Positions 9,698 through 20,691 of a stretch of DNA of 64,000 nucleotides are shown here, one piece after another. The DNA is taken from NCBI RefSeq assembly GCF_031834615.1, contig NZ_CP115543.1, positions 879,001 through 943,000 on the forward strand. The letters run 5' to 3'. The stretch is from Stenotrophomonas aracearum (lineage in GTDB: Bacteria > Pseudomonadota > Gammaproteobacteria > Xanthomonadales > Xanthomonadaceae). Position numbers and translations under genes: made by a program. The notes beneath the pieces are model-generated. The model was not told the origin of the DNA and did no database searches. It worked only from the letters and a program-made list of their open reading frames with translations. Position 1 is the stretch's first letter. Every line of letters begins with the position of its first letter.

Positions 9698-9875
9698 TGA
9701 CAAGACTGTCAAGGTCCGCCTGGTGCGTGGCCTGCGTGGCTCCCAGTCGCGTCACCGCCTGTCGGTGCGTGCCCTGGGCCTGAACAAGCTCAACGATGTG
9801 CGTGAACTGAAGGACAGCCCGCAGGTTCGCGGTCTGATCAACAAGGTCCACTACCTCGTCAAGGTTGAGGAATAA
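9690..9875 (+). CDS. rpmD: 50S ribosomal protein L30
   Basis: 61 residues, [31 protein letters not shown], the short bacterial L30. It starts inside the end of rpsE (8-base overlap), so translation is likely coupled. It is followed after four bases by rplO. Confidence 0.97.
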   Translation: MANDKTVKVRLVRGLRGSQSRHRLSVRALGLNKLNDVRELKDSPQVRGLINKVHYLVKVEE

Positions 9876-9879
9876 TCCA

Positions 9880-10323
9880 ATGACCATGCGTCTCAATGAA
9901 CTGAGCCCGGCACCGGGCGCCCGCACCGAACGCACCCGCGTCGGCCGCGGTATCGGCTCTGGCCTGGGCAAGACTGCCGGCCGCGGTCACAAGGGCTCGT
10001 TCGCCCGTAAGGGTGGCGGCAAGATCAAGGCGGGCTTCGAAGGCGGCCAGACCCCGATGCAGCGTCGTCTGCCGAAGATCGGCTTCCGTTCCAAGATGGC
10101 CAAGGACACTGCTGAAGTGCTGTCCTACCAGCTGGATCGCCTGGAAGCCGGTGAGATCGATTTCGCCGCGCTGCGCGCTGCGAAGCTGGTCCCGAGCACG
10201 GCCAAGAAGGCCAAGATCGTCATGAAGGGCGGCCTGACCAAGGCCTTCACCCTGAAGGGCGTCGCAGCAACGGCCGGTGCCAAGGCCGCGATCGAAGCTG
10301 CCGGCGGCAGCGTACAGGAGTAA
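9880..10323 (+). CDS. rplO: 50S ribosomal protein L15
   Basis: 147 residues starting MTMRLNELSPAPGARTERTRVGRG. The Gly-rich rRNA-binding tail GIGSGLGKTAGRGHKG is at the N-terminus and the C-terminus ends near AAIEAAGGSV. The ATG at 9880 has correct spacing to GAGGA; the ATG at 9886 is a weaker alternative. It is followed by secY after three bases. Confidence 0.97.
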   Translation: MTMRLNELSPAPGARTERTRVGRGIGSGLGKTAGRGHKGSFARKGGGKIKAGFEGGQTPMQRRLPKIGFRSKMAKDTAEVLSYQLDRLEAGEIDFAALRAAKLVPSTAKKAKIVMKGGLTKAFTLKGVAATAGAKAAIEAAGGSVQE

Positions 10324-10326
10324 GAC

Positions 10327-11682
10327 ATGGCGCAAGCTGGCATTGGTAACCTGGGCGGCGGGCTCGGCAAGTTCACGGAACTTCGCCAGCGTCTGCTGTT
10401 CGTCGTCGGGGCTTTGATCGTCTACCGCATCGGCTGTTATGTGCCGGTGCCGGGCGTCAATCCCGATGCCATGCTTGCGCTCATGGAGGCGCAGGGCGGC
10501 GGTATCGTGGACATGTTCAACATGTTCTCGGGCGGCGCCCTGCACCGTTTCAGCATTTTCGCGCTGAACGTGATGCCGTACATTTCGGCGTCCATCGTGA
10601 TGCAGCTGGCGGTCCACATCTTCCCGGCGCTCAAGGCGCTGCAGAAGGAAGGTGAATCCGGCCGTCGCAAGATCACCCAATATTCCCGCATCGGCGCCGT
10701 GTTGCTGGCGGTGGTGCAGGGCGGCAGCATCGCGCTGGCGCTGCAGAACCAGCTGTCCCCGACCGGTGCGCCGGTGGTGTACGCGCCGGGCATGGGCTTC
10801 GTGCTCACCGCCGTGGTCGCGCTGACCGCAGGCACCATCTTCCTGATGTGGGTCGGCGAGCAGGTCACCGAGCGTGGCATCGGCAACGGTGTGTCGCTGA
10901 TCATCTTCGCCGGCATCGTGGCCGGCCTGCCGGGCGCGGTCATCCACACCTTCGACGCGTTCCGCGAAGGCAACCTGCAGTTCATCCAGCTGCTGCTGAT
11001 CGCGCTGGTGGTGCTGGCCTTCACCTTCTTCGTGGTGTTCGTCGAACGCGGCCAGCGCCGCATCACGGTGAACTACGCGCGTCGCCAGGGCGGCCGCAAC
11101 GCGTACATGAACCAGACCTCGTTCCTGCCGCTGAAGCTGAACATGGCGGGCGTGATCCCGGCCATCTTCGCTTCCAGCATCCTGGCGTTCCCGACCACCC
11201 TGGCCATGTGGTCCGGCCAGGCCAGCTCGGCCACCTGGCTGCAGAAGGTCGCCAACGCCCTGGGTCCGGGTGAACCGCTGCACATGATCGTGTTCGCGGC
11301 GCTGATCACCGGTTTCGCGTTCTTCTATACCGCGCTGGTGTTCAACTCGCAGGAAACCGCCGACAACCTGAAGAAGTCGGGCGCGCTGATTCCGGGCATC
11401 CGTCCGGGCAAGGCCACCGCCGACTACATCGACGGCGTGCTGACCCGCCTGACCGCGGCCGGCTCGGCCTACCTGGTGATCGTCTGCCTGCTGCCGGAAA
11501 TCATGCGCACGCAGCTGAACGCCTCGTTCTACTTCGGCGGCACCTCGCTGCTGATCGTGGTGGTGGTGGTGATGGACTTCATTGCGCAGATCCAGGCGCA
11601 CCTGATGTCGCACCAGTACGAGAGCCTTCTGAAGAAGGCCAACCTGAAGGGCGGCAACCGCGGCGGTTTTGCCCGCGGCTGA
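10327..11682 (+). CDS. secY: Protein translocase subunit SecY
   Basis: 451 residues with about ten membrane segments. The first begins near residue 20 ([21 protein letters not shown]), and the cytoplasmic loops with [16 protein letters not shown] and RRQGGRNAY sequences are recognisable. SecY forms the channel of the inner-membrane SecYEG translocon. It closes the spc block; no rpmJ was found after it, unlike in E. coli. Confidence 0.98.
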   Translation: MAQAGIGNLGGGLGKFTELRQRLLFVVGALIVYRIGCYVPVPGVNPDAMLALMEAQGGGIVDMFNMFSGGALHRFSIFALNVMPYISASIVMQLAVHIFPALKALQKEGESGRRKITQYSRIGAVLLAVVQGGSIALALQNQLSPTGAPVVYAPGMGFVLTAVVALTAGTIFLMWVGEQVTERGIGNGVSLIIFAGIVAGLPGAVIHTFDAFREGNLQFIQLLLIALVVLAFTFFVVFVERGQRRITVNYARRQGGRNAYMNQTSFLPLKLNMAGVIPAIFASSILAFPTTLAMWSGQASSATWLQKVANALGPGEPLHMIVFAALITGFAFFYTALVFNSQETADNLKKSGALIPGIRPGKATADYIDGVLTRLTAAGSAYLVIVCLLPEIMRTQLNASFYFGGTSLLIVVVVVMDFIAQIQAHLMSHQYESLLKKANLKGGNRGGFARG

Positions 11683-12048
11683 CAAGCCTGTTACACTTTC
11701 GTCTTCCTGACGTGATGGTCCTCCGCTTCGCGGACCTGGCCACACAAACGAAGGGCGGCCCCCGCAGCGGTTCCGGGTGGGGGTGAGATCGGGTGGTTCC
11801 GCGCTGGAGTAGCGCGGGCGGCACCGGCGGAAGGGCTCGCAAGGGTCCTTCCATCGAGGTCAACCTGGTCCGGCGCCGGAGCCTGGGCACACTCCCTGGG
11901 CCGGGTCCATGAAACCTTTCAGGTTTCACGGGCTTCCAAGCACACCGGAACCTTGTTAGTATTGCTGGTTCAATTTTTGATCCATCCCGCCGGAACCGCG
12001 CGCCTCCAAGGTGCGCTGTCGGCCATCACTCAGCTGGAGAACCGCGTC
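11683..12048. other. Long secY-rpsM gap with hairpins
   Basis: 366 bases without a supported gene. It holds a compact stem TGAAACCT/AGGTTTCA with a TTC loop (11910-11928) and several weaker GC-rich stems. A TTGTTA at about 11955 could belong to a promoter, but no convincing -10 follows. In E. coli the region before rpsM is the S4 target for control of the alpha operon; a similar role here is only a guess. Confidence 0.5.
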
Positions 12049-12405
12049 ATGGCGCGTATTGCAGGCGTCAACCTGCCAGCCCAGAAGCATGTCTGGGTCG
12101 GGTTGCAAAGCATTTACGGCATCGGCCGTACCCGTTCGAAGAAGGTCTGCGACGCTGCAGGCGTGACCTCGACCACCAAGATCCGCGATCTGTCGGAGCC
12201 GGAAATCGAGCGTCTGCGCTCGGAAGTGGCCAAGTACATCGTGGAAGGCGATCTGCGCCGTGAAATCGGTATCGCGATCAAGCGCCTGATGGACCTGGGC
12301 TGCTACCGCGGTCTGCGTCACCGTCGCGGCCTGCCGCTGCGTGGTCAGCGCACCCGTACCAACGCCCGCACCCGCAAGGGCCCGCGCAAGGCGATCAGGA
12401 AGTAA
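12049..12405 (+). CDS. rpsM: 30S ribosomal protein S13
   Basis: 118 residues starting [20 protein letters not shown]. The open frame extends upstream to 11953, but the family begins at this ATG. The basic tail [16 protein letters not shown] contacts P-site tRNA. First gene of the alpha block. Confidence 0.98.
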   Translation: MARIAGVNLPAQKHVWVGLQSIYGIGRTRSKKVCDAAGVTSTTKIRDLSEPEIERLRSEVAKYIVEGDLRREIGIAIKRLMDLGCYRGLRHRRGLPLRGQRTRTNARTRKGPRKAIRK

Positions 12406-12417
12406 GGGACCTAAGAA

Positions 12418-12807
12418 ATGGCTAAGCCCGTCGCTAAGACCAAGAAGAAGATCAAGCGCGTCGTCACTGACGGCGTTGCCCACGTCCACGCTTCGTTCAA
12501 CAACACCATCGTGACCATCACCGACCGCCAGGGCAACGCTCTGTCGTGGGCGACGTCCGGTGGCGCTGGCTTCCGCGGTTCGCGTAAGTCCACCCCGTTC
12601 GCTGCCCAGGTGGCTGCCGAGAAGGCCGGCCGTGCCGCGCTCGACTACGGCGTCAAGTCCCTGGAAGTCCGCATCAAGGGCCCGGGTCCGGGTCGTGAGT
12701 CGGCCGTGCGCTCGCTGAACAACGTGGGCTACAAGATCACCAACATCATCGACGTGACGCCAATCCCGCACAACGGGTGCCGTCCGCCGAAGAAGCGTCG
12801 CGTCTAA
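12418..12807 (+). CDS. rpsK: 30S ribosomal protein S11
   Basis: 129 residues, [20 protein letters not shown]. It carries the conserved [20 protein letters not shown] block and the [15 protein letters not shown] end, whose Asn-Gly is an isoaspartate site in E. coli. S11 lies on the platform next to the mRNA exit. Confidence 0.98.
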   Translation: MAKPVAKTKKKIKRVVTDGVAHVHASFNNTIVTITDRQGNALSWATSGGAGFRGSRKSTPFAAQVAAEKAGRAALDYGVKSLEVRIKGPGPGRESAVRSLNNVGYKITNIIDVTPIPHNGCRPPKKRRV

Positions 12808-12821
12808 AGGAGCGATAAGAA

Positions 12822-13451
12822 ATGGCTCGTTATATCGGTCCTACCTGTAAGCTCGCCCGCCGCGAAGGCGCCGACCTTTCCCTCAAGAGCCCGGCCCGTG
12901 CGCTGGACTCCAAGTGCAAGCTGGAGCAGAAGCCCGGCCAGCACGGCGCGACCGCCCGCAAGGGCAAGCTGTCCGACTACGCCACCCAGCTGCGTGAAAA
13001 GCAGAAGGTCAAGCGTATCTACGGTCTGCTGGAGCGTCAGTTCCGCAACTACTACAAGAAGGCCTCGACCAAGAAGGGCAACACCGGCGAGAACCTCCTG
13101 CAGCTGCTGGAAACCCGCCTGGACAACGTTGTCTACCGCATGGGCTTCGCTGTGACCCGTCCGGCTGCCCGTCAGCTGGTCTCGCACCGCGGTGTCACCG
13201 TGAACGGCAAGTCGGTCAACCTGGCTTCGTACCAGGTCAAGGCTGGCGACGCTGTTGCCCTGTCCGAGAAGGCTGCCAAGCAGCTGCGCGTGCAGGAAGC
13301 CCTGACTGTGTCCAGCACGCATGACCTGCGTCCGTCGTGGATCGAAGTCGATGCAGGCAAGTTCGCCGGCATCTTCAAGGCCGTGCCGGATCGTTCGGAC
13401 CTGCCTGCGGATATCAACGAAGCGCTGATCGTCGAGTTGTATTCGAAGTAA
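12822..13451 (+). CDS. rpsD: 30S ribosomal protein S4
   Basis: 209 residues, [19 protein letters not shown]. The S4 RNA-binding domain covers about residues 98-160 ([24 protein letters not shown] region). S4 nucleates 16S assembly and is the repressor of the alpha operon in E. coli. A stem of eight pairs separates it from rpoA. Confidence 0.98.
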   Translation: MARYIGPTCKLARREGADLSLKSPARALDSKCKLEQKPGQHGATARKGKLSDYATQLREKQKVKRIYGLLERQFRNYYKKASTKKGNTGENLLQLLETRLDNVVYRMGFAVTRPAARQLVSHRGVTVNGKSVNLASYQVKAGDAVALSEKAAKQLRVQEALTVSSTHDLRPSWIEVDAGKFAGIFKAVPDRSDLPADINEALIVELYSK

Positions 13452-13465
13452 TTCACATTGGAGAG

Positions 13466-13485
13466 CCCCCGGCGACGGCCGGGGG
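13466..13485 (+). other. Hairpin between rpsD and rpoA
   Basis: Stem CCCCCGGC/GCCGGGGG with a GACG loop, 14 bases after the rpsD stop, followed by only TTC. Too few T for an intrinsic terminator, so probably a stability or pause element. It may let rpoA be made at a different level from the ribosomal proteins. Confidence 0.55.
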
Positions 13486-13506
13486 TTCACTAGGAGAACC
13501 CGCAAC

Positions 13507-14505
13507 ATGACGGTTACCGCCAACCAGGTTCTGCGTCCTCGCGGTCCGCAGATCGAACGCCTTACCGACACCCGCGCCAAGGTCGTTATCGAACCCTTGG
13601 AGCGTGGTTACGGGCATACGCTGGGCAACGCCCTGCGTCGCGTGCTGCTGTCGTCCATCCCGGGCTTCGCCATCACGGAAGTCGAGATCGACGGCGTCCT
13701 GCACGAGTACACCACCCTCGAAGGCCTGCAGGAGGACGTTCTTGAAGTCCTGCTCAACCTGAAGGACGTGGCGATCCGTATGCACACCGGCGACAGCGCT
13801 ACTCTGTCGCTGTCCAAGCAGGGTCCGGGTGTCGTGACCGCTGCCGATATCAAGGTCGACCACAACGTCGAGATCCTCAACACGGATCATGTCATCTGCC
13901 ACCTGACCAAGGACACGGCAGTCAACATGCGCCTGAAGATCGAGCGTGGTTTCGGCTACCAGCCGGCGGCCGCGCGTCGTCGTCCGGACGAAGAAACCCG
14001 TGCCATCGGTCGTCTGGTCCTGGACGCCTCGTTCTCGCCGGTCCGTCGCGTCGCCTATTCGGTGGAAGCGGCCCGCGTCGAACAGCGTACCGACCTGGAC
14101 AAGCTGGTGCTGGACATCGAAACCAACGGCACGATCGATGCCGAGGAAGCCGTGCGCACCGCCGCCGACATCCTCAGCGATCAGCTGTCGGTGTTTGGTG
14201 ACTTCACCCACCGCGACCGCGGTGCGGCCAAGCCGGCCAACAACGGCGTGGATCCGGTGCTGCTGCGCCCGATCGACGACCTGGAACTGACCGTGCGTTC
14301 GGCGAACTGCCTGAAGGCCGAGAGCATCTACTACATCGGCGATCTGATCCAGAAGACCGAAGTGGAGCTGCTCAAGACCCCGAACCTCGGCAAGAAGTCG
14401 CTGACCGAGATCAAGGAAGTCCTCGCGCAGCGTGGTCTTTCGCTCGGCATGAAGCTGGAGAACTGGCCGCCGGCCGGTGTCGCCCAGCACGGCATGCTCG
14501 GCTGA
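13507..14505 (+). CDS. rpoA: RNA polymerase alpha subunit
   Basis: 332 residues. The N-terminal assembly domain has the conserved [20 protein letters not shown] near residues 32-51. The C-terminal domain (about 245-320) has the helix-hairpin-helix part [19 protein letters not shown], which binds UP elements and activators. It sits between rpsD and rplQ, the standard alpha-operon order. Confidence 0.99.
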   Translation: MTVTANQVLRPRGPQIERLTDTRAKVVIEPLERGYGHTLGNALRRVLLSSIPGFAITEVEIDGVLHEYTTLEGLQEDVLEVLLNLKDVAIRMHTGDSATLSLSKQGPGVVTAADIKVDHNVEILNTDHVICHLTKDTAVNMRLKIERGFGYQPAAARRRPDEETRAIGRLVLDASFSPVRRVAYSVEAARVEQRTDLDKLVLDIETNGTIDAEEAVRTAADILSDQLSVFGDFTHRDRGAAKPANNGVDPVLLRPIDDLELTVRSANCLKAESIYYIGDLIQKTEVELLKTPNLGKKSLTEIKEVLAQRGLSLGMKLENWPPAGVAQHGMLG

Positions 14506-14523
14506 TCGAGTGTCACAGTTTTA

Positions 14524-14545
14524 CCCCGCACCTTCGGGTGCGGGG
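14524..14545 (+). other. Hairpin with TTCG loop between rpoA and rplQ
   Basis: Stem CCCCGCACC/GGTGCGGGG closed by the very stable TTCG tetraloop, 18 bases after the rpoA stop. It is followed by GGCTTTACC, not a clean T-run. The rest of the 194-base gap holds GC-rich sequence with no gene and then the rplQ ribosome-binding site. Confidence 0.55.
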
Positions 14546-14699
14546 GCTTTACCCGCAGCATCTCGCACCGACAGGCACCAGCCTGCGGTGACGGTCGGCC
14601 AGGAGGGCCGGCACCGGACCATCCGCAGTCCAAGCAGCAACGCCGGGAAGGCGACAGCGAAACCCAACCGATCCAACATTCTTTGAAGGAATACCCGTC

Positions 14700-15083
14700 A
14701 TGCGTCACATGAAATCCGGCCGTAAGTTCAGCCGTACCAGCGCCCACCGCGAAGCGATGTTCAAGAACATGGCCGCGTCGCTGTTCAAGCACGAGCTGAT
14801 CAAGACCACCCTGCCGAAGGCCAAGGAACTGCGCCGCGTCGCCGAGCCGCTGATCACCCTGGCCAAGGTCGACTCCGTCGCCAACCGCCGTCTGGCGTTC
14901 GCCCGTCTGCGCGACAACGAAGCCGTGGGCAACCTGTTCACCACCCTGGGCCCGCGTTACGCGAACCGTCCGGGCGGTTACCTGCGCCTGCTGAAGTGCG
15001 GTTTCCGCGCCGGCGACAACGCGCCGATGGCCTACGTGGAACTGGTTGACCGTCCGGCCGTTGCCGAAGCCGTCGAAGAATAA
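14700..15083 (+). CDS. rplQ: 50S ribosomal protein L17
   Basis: 127 residues starting [23 protein letters not shown], the standard L17 N-terminus, and ending near [16 protein letters not shown]17 lies at the tunnel exit. Last gene of the ribosomal super-cluster and followed by a strong terminator. Confidence 0.98.
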   Translation: MRHMKSGRKFSRTSAHREAMFKNMAASLFKHELIKTTLPKAKELRRVAEPLITLAKVDSVANRRLAFARLRDNEAVGNLFTTLGPRYANRPGGYLRLLKCGFRAGDNAPMAYVELVDRPAVAEAVEE

Positions 15084-15117
15084 TCTTCGACTGGCGGTAC
15101 CCCAAGAATCATCGAGA

Positions 15118-15143
15118 AACCCGGCCTTGTGCCGGGTTTTTTG
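15118..15143 (+). terminator. Intrinsic terminator after rplQ
   Basis: Stem AACCCGGC/GCCGGGTT with a CTTGT loop followed by TTTTG. It closes the ribosomal super-cluster. Confidence 0.9.
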
Positions 15144-15178
15144 TTGGCTGCTGTTTGGTGCGTGCTACTGATTGCTGC

Positions 15179-15202
15179 GTAGAGCCGGGCGCTGCCCGGC
15201 TC
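15179..15202 (+). repeat. SMAG-type REP element (plus)
   Basis: GTAG then hairpin AGCCGGGC/GCCCGGCT with a GCT loop. It marks the left edge of the repeat-rich gap between rplQ and dsbB. Confidence 0.8.
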
Positions 15203-15736
15203 GCTGTTGGTTTTTGGCGAACAGCTGCACGCTGATCGTTGCGTCGGTCCGGGCTCCGCCCGGTATGGGTTTGCGGGGTCGCCGCAAGTACGTCCTTGTA
15301 GGCTGCGTCGCCGCATCCATGCGGCTCAGCCCCCCGCAAACCCACACCGGGCGGCGCCCCCACAGTGCGTCGGTGTGCGTAGGGCCCATCGGCCGGGCGT
15401 GGGAGGTCGCGATCGTTTGGATGCCGGGCTGCGCCCGGCGCCTCTCCGCCAGGCGGCCGGGCAGGGCCCGGCTGCTCTTCCCCAACGAAGTAGGGCCGGG
15501 CGTGCCCGGCGTGCCTCAGATCGCGACCTCCCGCGCCCAGCCATTGGGCCCCATGCGCACCGACGCAACATTCGGGGCGGTGCCGGGGGTGGGTTTGCGG
15601 GGGAATGAGCGGCATGGATGCCGCGACTTAGCCTACATGGACGTACTTGCGGCGACCCCGCAAACCCACCCCCGGCGCCGCCGGGCACTGAACGTTTCGG
15701 CTGCGCGGCTGTTCGCCCAAAACCAACCGCAACAGC
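15203..15736. repeat. Large imperfect inverted repeat with nested fold-back elements
   Basis: The left arm (15203-15414) is matched by the reverse complement of the right arm (15518-15736) over more than 200 bases with scattered differences. Shared landmarks are GGCGAACAGC, GTTTGCGGGGTCGCCGCAAG, GGCATCCATGC-like, CCCGCAAACCCAC, TGCGTCGGTG and GGAGGTCGCGATC. Inside each arm, a unit of about 80 bases has its own ends GTTTGCGGGG and CCCCGCAAAC. The roughly 100-base centre holds three short GCCGGGC/GCCCGGC hairpins, one with GTAG at 15490. No gene is supported here. Confidence 0.8.
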
Positions 15737-15836
15737 GCAGTCGGCAACCCCCGACCGACATACGGCAATCGTCTCCAAACCAACCCAATCACCACCCTGT
15801 TAATCTTGGCGCCTGGACTATTCACGAGTATCTGCA

Positions 15837-16349
15837 ATGAATCCATTGCGCTGGAATTACCGCGCCCAGTTCCTGCTGGGTTTCCTGGTCTGCGCCGCCC
15901 TGCTGGGTTACGCGATCTGGCTGCAGTTGAAGATGGGCCTCGAGCCGTGCCCGCTCTGCATCTTCCAGCGCATCGCGTTCGCCGCGCTGGGCCTGTTGTT
16001 CCTGATCGGCGCACTGCATGGCCCGCGCGACCGGCCTGGGCGGATCACCTATGGCGTGTTGGCCTTCATTGCCGCAGCCGTGGGTATCGGCATTGCCGGG
16101 CGCCACGTGTACGTGCAGATGCTGCCGCAGGACATGGGTTCCAGCTGTGGGCCGCCGCTGTCGTTCCTGAGCGAAACCATGGGCCCGTTCGAAGTGTTCC
16201 GCACCGTGCTGACCGGTACCGGCAACTGCGGCAACATCGACTGGACCTTCCTTGGCCTGACCATGCCCATGTGGAGCCTGGTCTGGTTCAGCCTGCTGGG
16301 ATTGTGGGCGCTGCTGGTCAGCTTCCGCCGCGTTGCCCGCCGCCACTGA
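15837..16349 (+). CDS. dsbB: Disulfide bond formation protein B
   Basis: 170 residues with four membrane segments. Two periplasmic cysteine pairs are visible: the CPLC motif (Cys38/Cys41) and the Cys104/Cys131 pair (SSCGPP and GNCGN). DsbB reoxidises DsbA in the periplasm and passes electrons to quinones. It follows the repeat-rich gap, so its promoter must lie close to the repeat's right end. It is followed by aroF after 36 bases. Confidence 0.95.
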   Translation: MNPLRWNYRAQFLLGFLVCAALLGYAIWLQLKMGLEPCPLCIFQRIAFAALGLLFLIGALHGPRDRPGRITYGVLAFIAAAVGIGIAGRHVYVQMLPQDMGSSCGPPLSFLSETMGPFEVFRTVLTGTGNCGNIDWTFLGLTMPMWSLVWFSLLGLWALLVSFRRVARRH

Positions 16350-16385
16350 TTTTCTGTTGACCCCCTCGATTGACTGGATACTGCG

Positions 16386-17768
<1,383 letters not shown>

Positions 17769-17804
17769 ATGCCGCCGCGTGGCTGAAACTCCGGGTTGCC
17801 CCAC

Positions 17805-17827
17805 GGACACGCGTGGCGTGTCCCTAC
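17805..17827 (-). repeat. SMAG-type REP element (minus)
   Basis: Hairpin GGACACGC/GCGTGTCC with a GTG loop followed by CTAC, so GTAG reads on the minus strand. It lies between aroF and the MscS-type gene. Confidence 0.7.
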
Positions 17828-17888
17828 ATGACGATCATCCCGGTTCTGGCAACGTGGTTCCCGTATTTGAATCAATGCGGGAGCACGC

Positions 17889-19034
17889 ATGCGAGTGGAC
17901 TGGCAGATGGCCTCGGCGTACCTGTGGCCGATCGGAATCGCGCTGGCGGTGGGCATCACCGGGTGGTGGCTGCTGATGCTGTTGACCCGTCGGCTCAAAG
18001 GGCGCGACTACCGGCGTGCGCGCATCGCGCGCGTGATCAGTCGACCGCTCGCCTTCGCGCTACCGATGCTGGTGCTGATACCCGCACTGGAAGCCACCCC
18101 GCTAGACGGGCGCTGGCTCGACCAGTCCCTGCGCCTGCTGCATATCGGTCTCACCGCCTGTTTCATCTGGCTGCTGGTGCGCGCCGTGGCCGCCGGCGAA
18201 CAGGCGATCCTGCGCGACAACCCGATGGAGGTCGCCGACAACCTGGAAGCGCGCCGCATCCAGACCCAGACCCGCGTGCTCAGCCGCGTGCTGATGGGCG
18301 CGATCATCCTGGTCGGCGCATCCATGGTGCTGCTCACCTTCCCGATGGTCCGCCAGATCGGCACCGCACTGCTGGCTTCGGCCGGCATCATCGGCCTGGT
18401 CGCCGGCATCGCGGCCAAGCCGGTGTTCGGCAACCTCATCGCCGGCCTGCAGATTGCGCTGACCCAGCCGATCCGGCTGGATGACGTGGTGATCGTCGAA
18501 GGCGAATGGGGGCGTGTCGAGGAGATCGGCAGCAGCTACGTGGTCGTCCGCATCTGGGACGAGCGGCGCATGGTGGTGCCGCTGACCTGGTTCATCGAGA
18601 ACCCCTTCCAGAACTGGACCCGGCGCAGCGCCGACCTGCTCGGCACCGCCTTCCTGTGGTTGGACTACCGCGCACCGATCGTGGCGATCCGCGGCGAGCT
18701 CGAGCGCATCTGCAAGGGCGAGCCGCTCTGGGACGGCCGCGTCTGCGTCACCCAGGTCACCGAAACCAGCGAACACACCCTGCAGGTCCGCCTGCTGGTC
18801 AGTGCGCGTAACTCCGGCGACGCCTTCGACCTGCGCTGCATCGTGCGCGAACGCATGCTCGATTTCCTCGCACGCGAACACCCGCAGGCGCTGCCGCGCA
18901 CCCGCGCCGAGCTGCTCGAACGCCCCGATCCGCCCACCCGCACCCCGCGTTCGCAACCGGCCGACGACGTACGCTCCCCGGGCGCCGAAGACGGGCCGCC
19001 GGCGGTGGTGCCGGTGGACGAAACCGTGGGGTGA
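17889..19034 (+). CDS. MscS-family mechanosensitive ion channel
   Basis: 381 residues. About four hydrophobic segments fill the first 180 residues. The MscS pore helix and beta domain follow: GLVAGIAAKPVFGNLIAGL near residue 172, then PIRLDDVVIVEGEWGRVEEIG and the VPLTWFIENPFQNWTR block. A proline-rich hydrophilic tail of about 40 residues ends it. Such channels open on membrane tension to protect against osmotic downshock. Convergent with the amidase gene, only three bases between the stops. Confidence 0.9.
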   Translation: MRVDWQMASAYLWPIGIALAVGITGWWLLMLLTRRLKGRDYRRARIARVISRPLAFALPMLVLIPALEATPLDGRWLDQSLRLLHIGLTACFIWLLVRAVAAGEQAILRDNPMEVADNLEARRIQTQTRVLSRVLMGAIILVGASMVLLTFPMVRQIGTALLASAGIIGLVAGIAAKPVFGNLIAGLQIALTQPIRLDDVVIVEGEWGRVEEIGSSYVVVRIWDERRMVVPLTWFIENPFQNWTRRSADLLGTAFLWLDYRAPIVAIRGELERICKGEPLWDGRVCVTQVTETSEHTLQVRLLVSARNSGDAFDLRCIVRERMLDFLAREHPQALPRTRAELLERPDPPTRTPRSQPADDVRSPGAEDGPPAVVPVDETVG

Positions 19035-19037
19035 CGG

Positions 19038-20633
19038 TTACCGCGGGGTATCGTTGCCGAAAGTTGGCGGCTTCCGCGCCCGCGTACGCTGCTCGTAGTC
19101 GTACGCCAGCTCGATCAGCTTCGGCTCGCTCCACGCGGTGCCCATGAACAGCAGTCCCAGCGGCAGCCCGTTCACGTGCGCCATCGGCACGCTCAGGCTG
19201 GGATAGCCCGCCACGGCGGCGGCACTGTAGTTGCCACCGGGGAACGCGTCTGTCTCGCCGGTGCGGATCGGCCAGGCCGTGCCCGTGGTCGGTGCCACCA
19301 GCGCGTCCAGCTGGTCGGCCTTGAGCACCGCGTCGATCCCCTCGGGGCCGGCCAGGCGGCGCGCCTGGGTGCGCGCGGCGATGTAGGCGGGGCTGCCCAG
19401 CCCGTCGGCCTGCGCGGCGCTCTCCATCAGGTCCTGGCCGAACAGCACCAGTTCCTTGTCGGCGTGCTCGCGGTTGTAGGCGATGATCCCGTCCAGGTCG
19501 CGTACCGGCGCCTGGTGGCGGGTCAGGTAGCGCTGCATGCCCGCCTTGAACTCGTGCAGCAACACCACCTGTTCGGCCTCTTCCCACTGGCCCTGGGTCG
19601 GCAGCTGCACCGGCACCACCACCGCGCCGGCGTCGCGCAGCACGCCCACCGCATGCTGCAGGGCCGGGGCCACCCCGGGCAGCTGGTCCAGCGGGCCATG
19701 CAGCACCCCGATACGCGCGCCGCGCAGGCCGTCCGGGGTCAGTCGCGCGGTGTAGTCGTACACCGCCCGGCCGGGCATGGTGGCGGTCGCCGGGTCGGCG
19801 TCGTCGCGGCCGGCCATCGCGGTCAGCAGGGCGGCCGCGTCGGCCACGCTGCGGGTGATCGGGCCGGCGGTGTCCTGGCTGAAGGAAATCGGCACGATCC
19901 CGTCGCGACTGACCAGCCCGACCGTCGGCTTGAGCCCGACCACCCCGTTCATCGCCGCCGGGCAGACGATGCTGCCGTCGGTTTCGGTGCCCACCGCGGC
20001 GGCGGCCAGGTTGGCCGAGACCGCCACCGCGCTGCCGCTGCTGGAACCGCAGGGCGTGTAGCCGGGCCGGTACGGGTTGCGGGTCTGGCCGCCGCGCGCG
20101 CTCCAGCCGGAAATCGACGCGCTGGCGCGGAAGTTGGCCCACTCACTGAGGTTGGTCTTGCCCAGGATCAGCGCACCGGCCGCGCGCAGCCGGGTGACCA
20201 GGAAGGCGTCGTCGGGGCGGAACCCGGTCAGCGCCAGCGAGCCGGCGCTGGTGGCCATCGGGCGTGCGCCGATGTTGTCCTTGAGCAGCAGGGGAATGCC
20301 GTGCAGGGGCCCACGCAGCTGTCCACGGCGGCGTTCGGCGTCCAGCGCGGCCGCTTCCTTCAGCGCATCGGGGTTGAGCTCCAGCACTGCATTGAGGCGC
20401 GGTCCGGAGCGGTCCAGCCGGGCGATCCGCTCCAGGTAGGCGCGGGTCAGGGTGACGCTGTCCAGCTCGCCGGCGGCCATCGCGGCCTGCAGCTGGGTGA
20501 TGTCGGTTTCCGCGTAGGCGAACGGCGTGTCCGCCGGCGCGGCCGCATGCGCCTGGTTGAACAGATGCGCAGGCGAGGGCGTGCAGCCCGCAGAGGCCAG
20601 GGCCAGGATCAAGGCAGTGAGTGGCAGGCGCAT
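19038..20633 (-). CDS. Amidase-signature family hydrolase, probably exported
   Basis: 531 residues from the ATG at 20633. The frame is open further, but this start gives a signal sequence ([17 protein letters not shown]) that may carry a lipobox cysteine at residue 17. The amidase signature is clear: LLKDNIG (catalytic Lys), [10 protein letters not shown], and the Gly/Ser-rich [15 protein letters not shown] with the Ser-cisSer-Lys triad. Family members hydrolyse amide bonds; the substrate cannot be read from sequence. It is the last of three leftward genes after typA and a DUF2127 gene. Confidence 0.88.
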   Translation of the reverse strand: MRLPLTALILALASAGCTPSPAHLFNQAHAAAPADTPFAYAETDITQLQAAMAAGELDSVTLTRAYLERIARLDRSGPRLNAVLELNPDALKEAAALDAERRRGQLRGPLHGIPLLLKDNIGARPMATSAGSLALTGFRPDDAFLVTRLRAAGALILGKTNLSEWANFRASASISGWSARGGQTRNPYRPGYTPCGSSSGSAVAVSANLAAAAVGTETDGSIVCPAAMNGVVGLKPTVGLVSRDGIVPISFSQDTAGPITRSVADAAALLTAMAGRDDADPATATMPGRAVYDYTARLTPDGLRGARIGVLHGPLDQLPGVAPALQHAVGVLRDAGAVVVPVQLPTQGQWEEAEQVVLLHEFKAGMQRYLTRHQAPVRDLDGIIAYNREHADKELVLFGQDLMESAAQADGLGSPAYIAARTQARRLAGPEGIDAVLKADQLDALVAPTTGTAWPIRTGETDAFPGGNYSAAAVAGYPSLSVPMAHVNGLPLGLLFMGTAWSEPKLIELAYDYEQRTRARKPPTFGNDTPR

Positions 20634-20691
20634 CCGTGTATCCCCGGTACCCGTGCTCAGGCTAACCAGCGCATGCCGCGCTTGGCAACTC

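Noticed and set aside
11683..12048. rpmJ (L36) after secY
   Set aside because: The characteristic short Lys/Arg/Cys-rich L36 sequence was looked for and not found in any frame; it is probably elsewhere in the genome.
15203..15736. CRISPR array
   Set aside because: The repeats are inverted, not regularly spaced direct repeats, and there are no spacers or cas genes.
15172..15840. Open frames of 94-222 codons in the rplQ-dsbB gap
   Set aside because: Overlapping frames on both strands that follow the repeat structure; their products mirror the inverted repeat and have no start signals.
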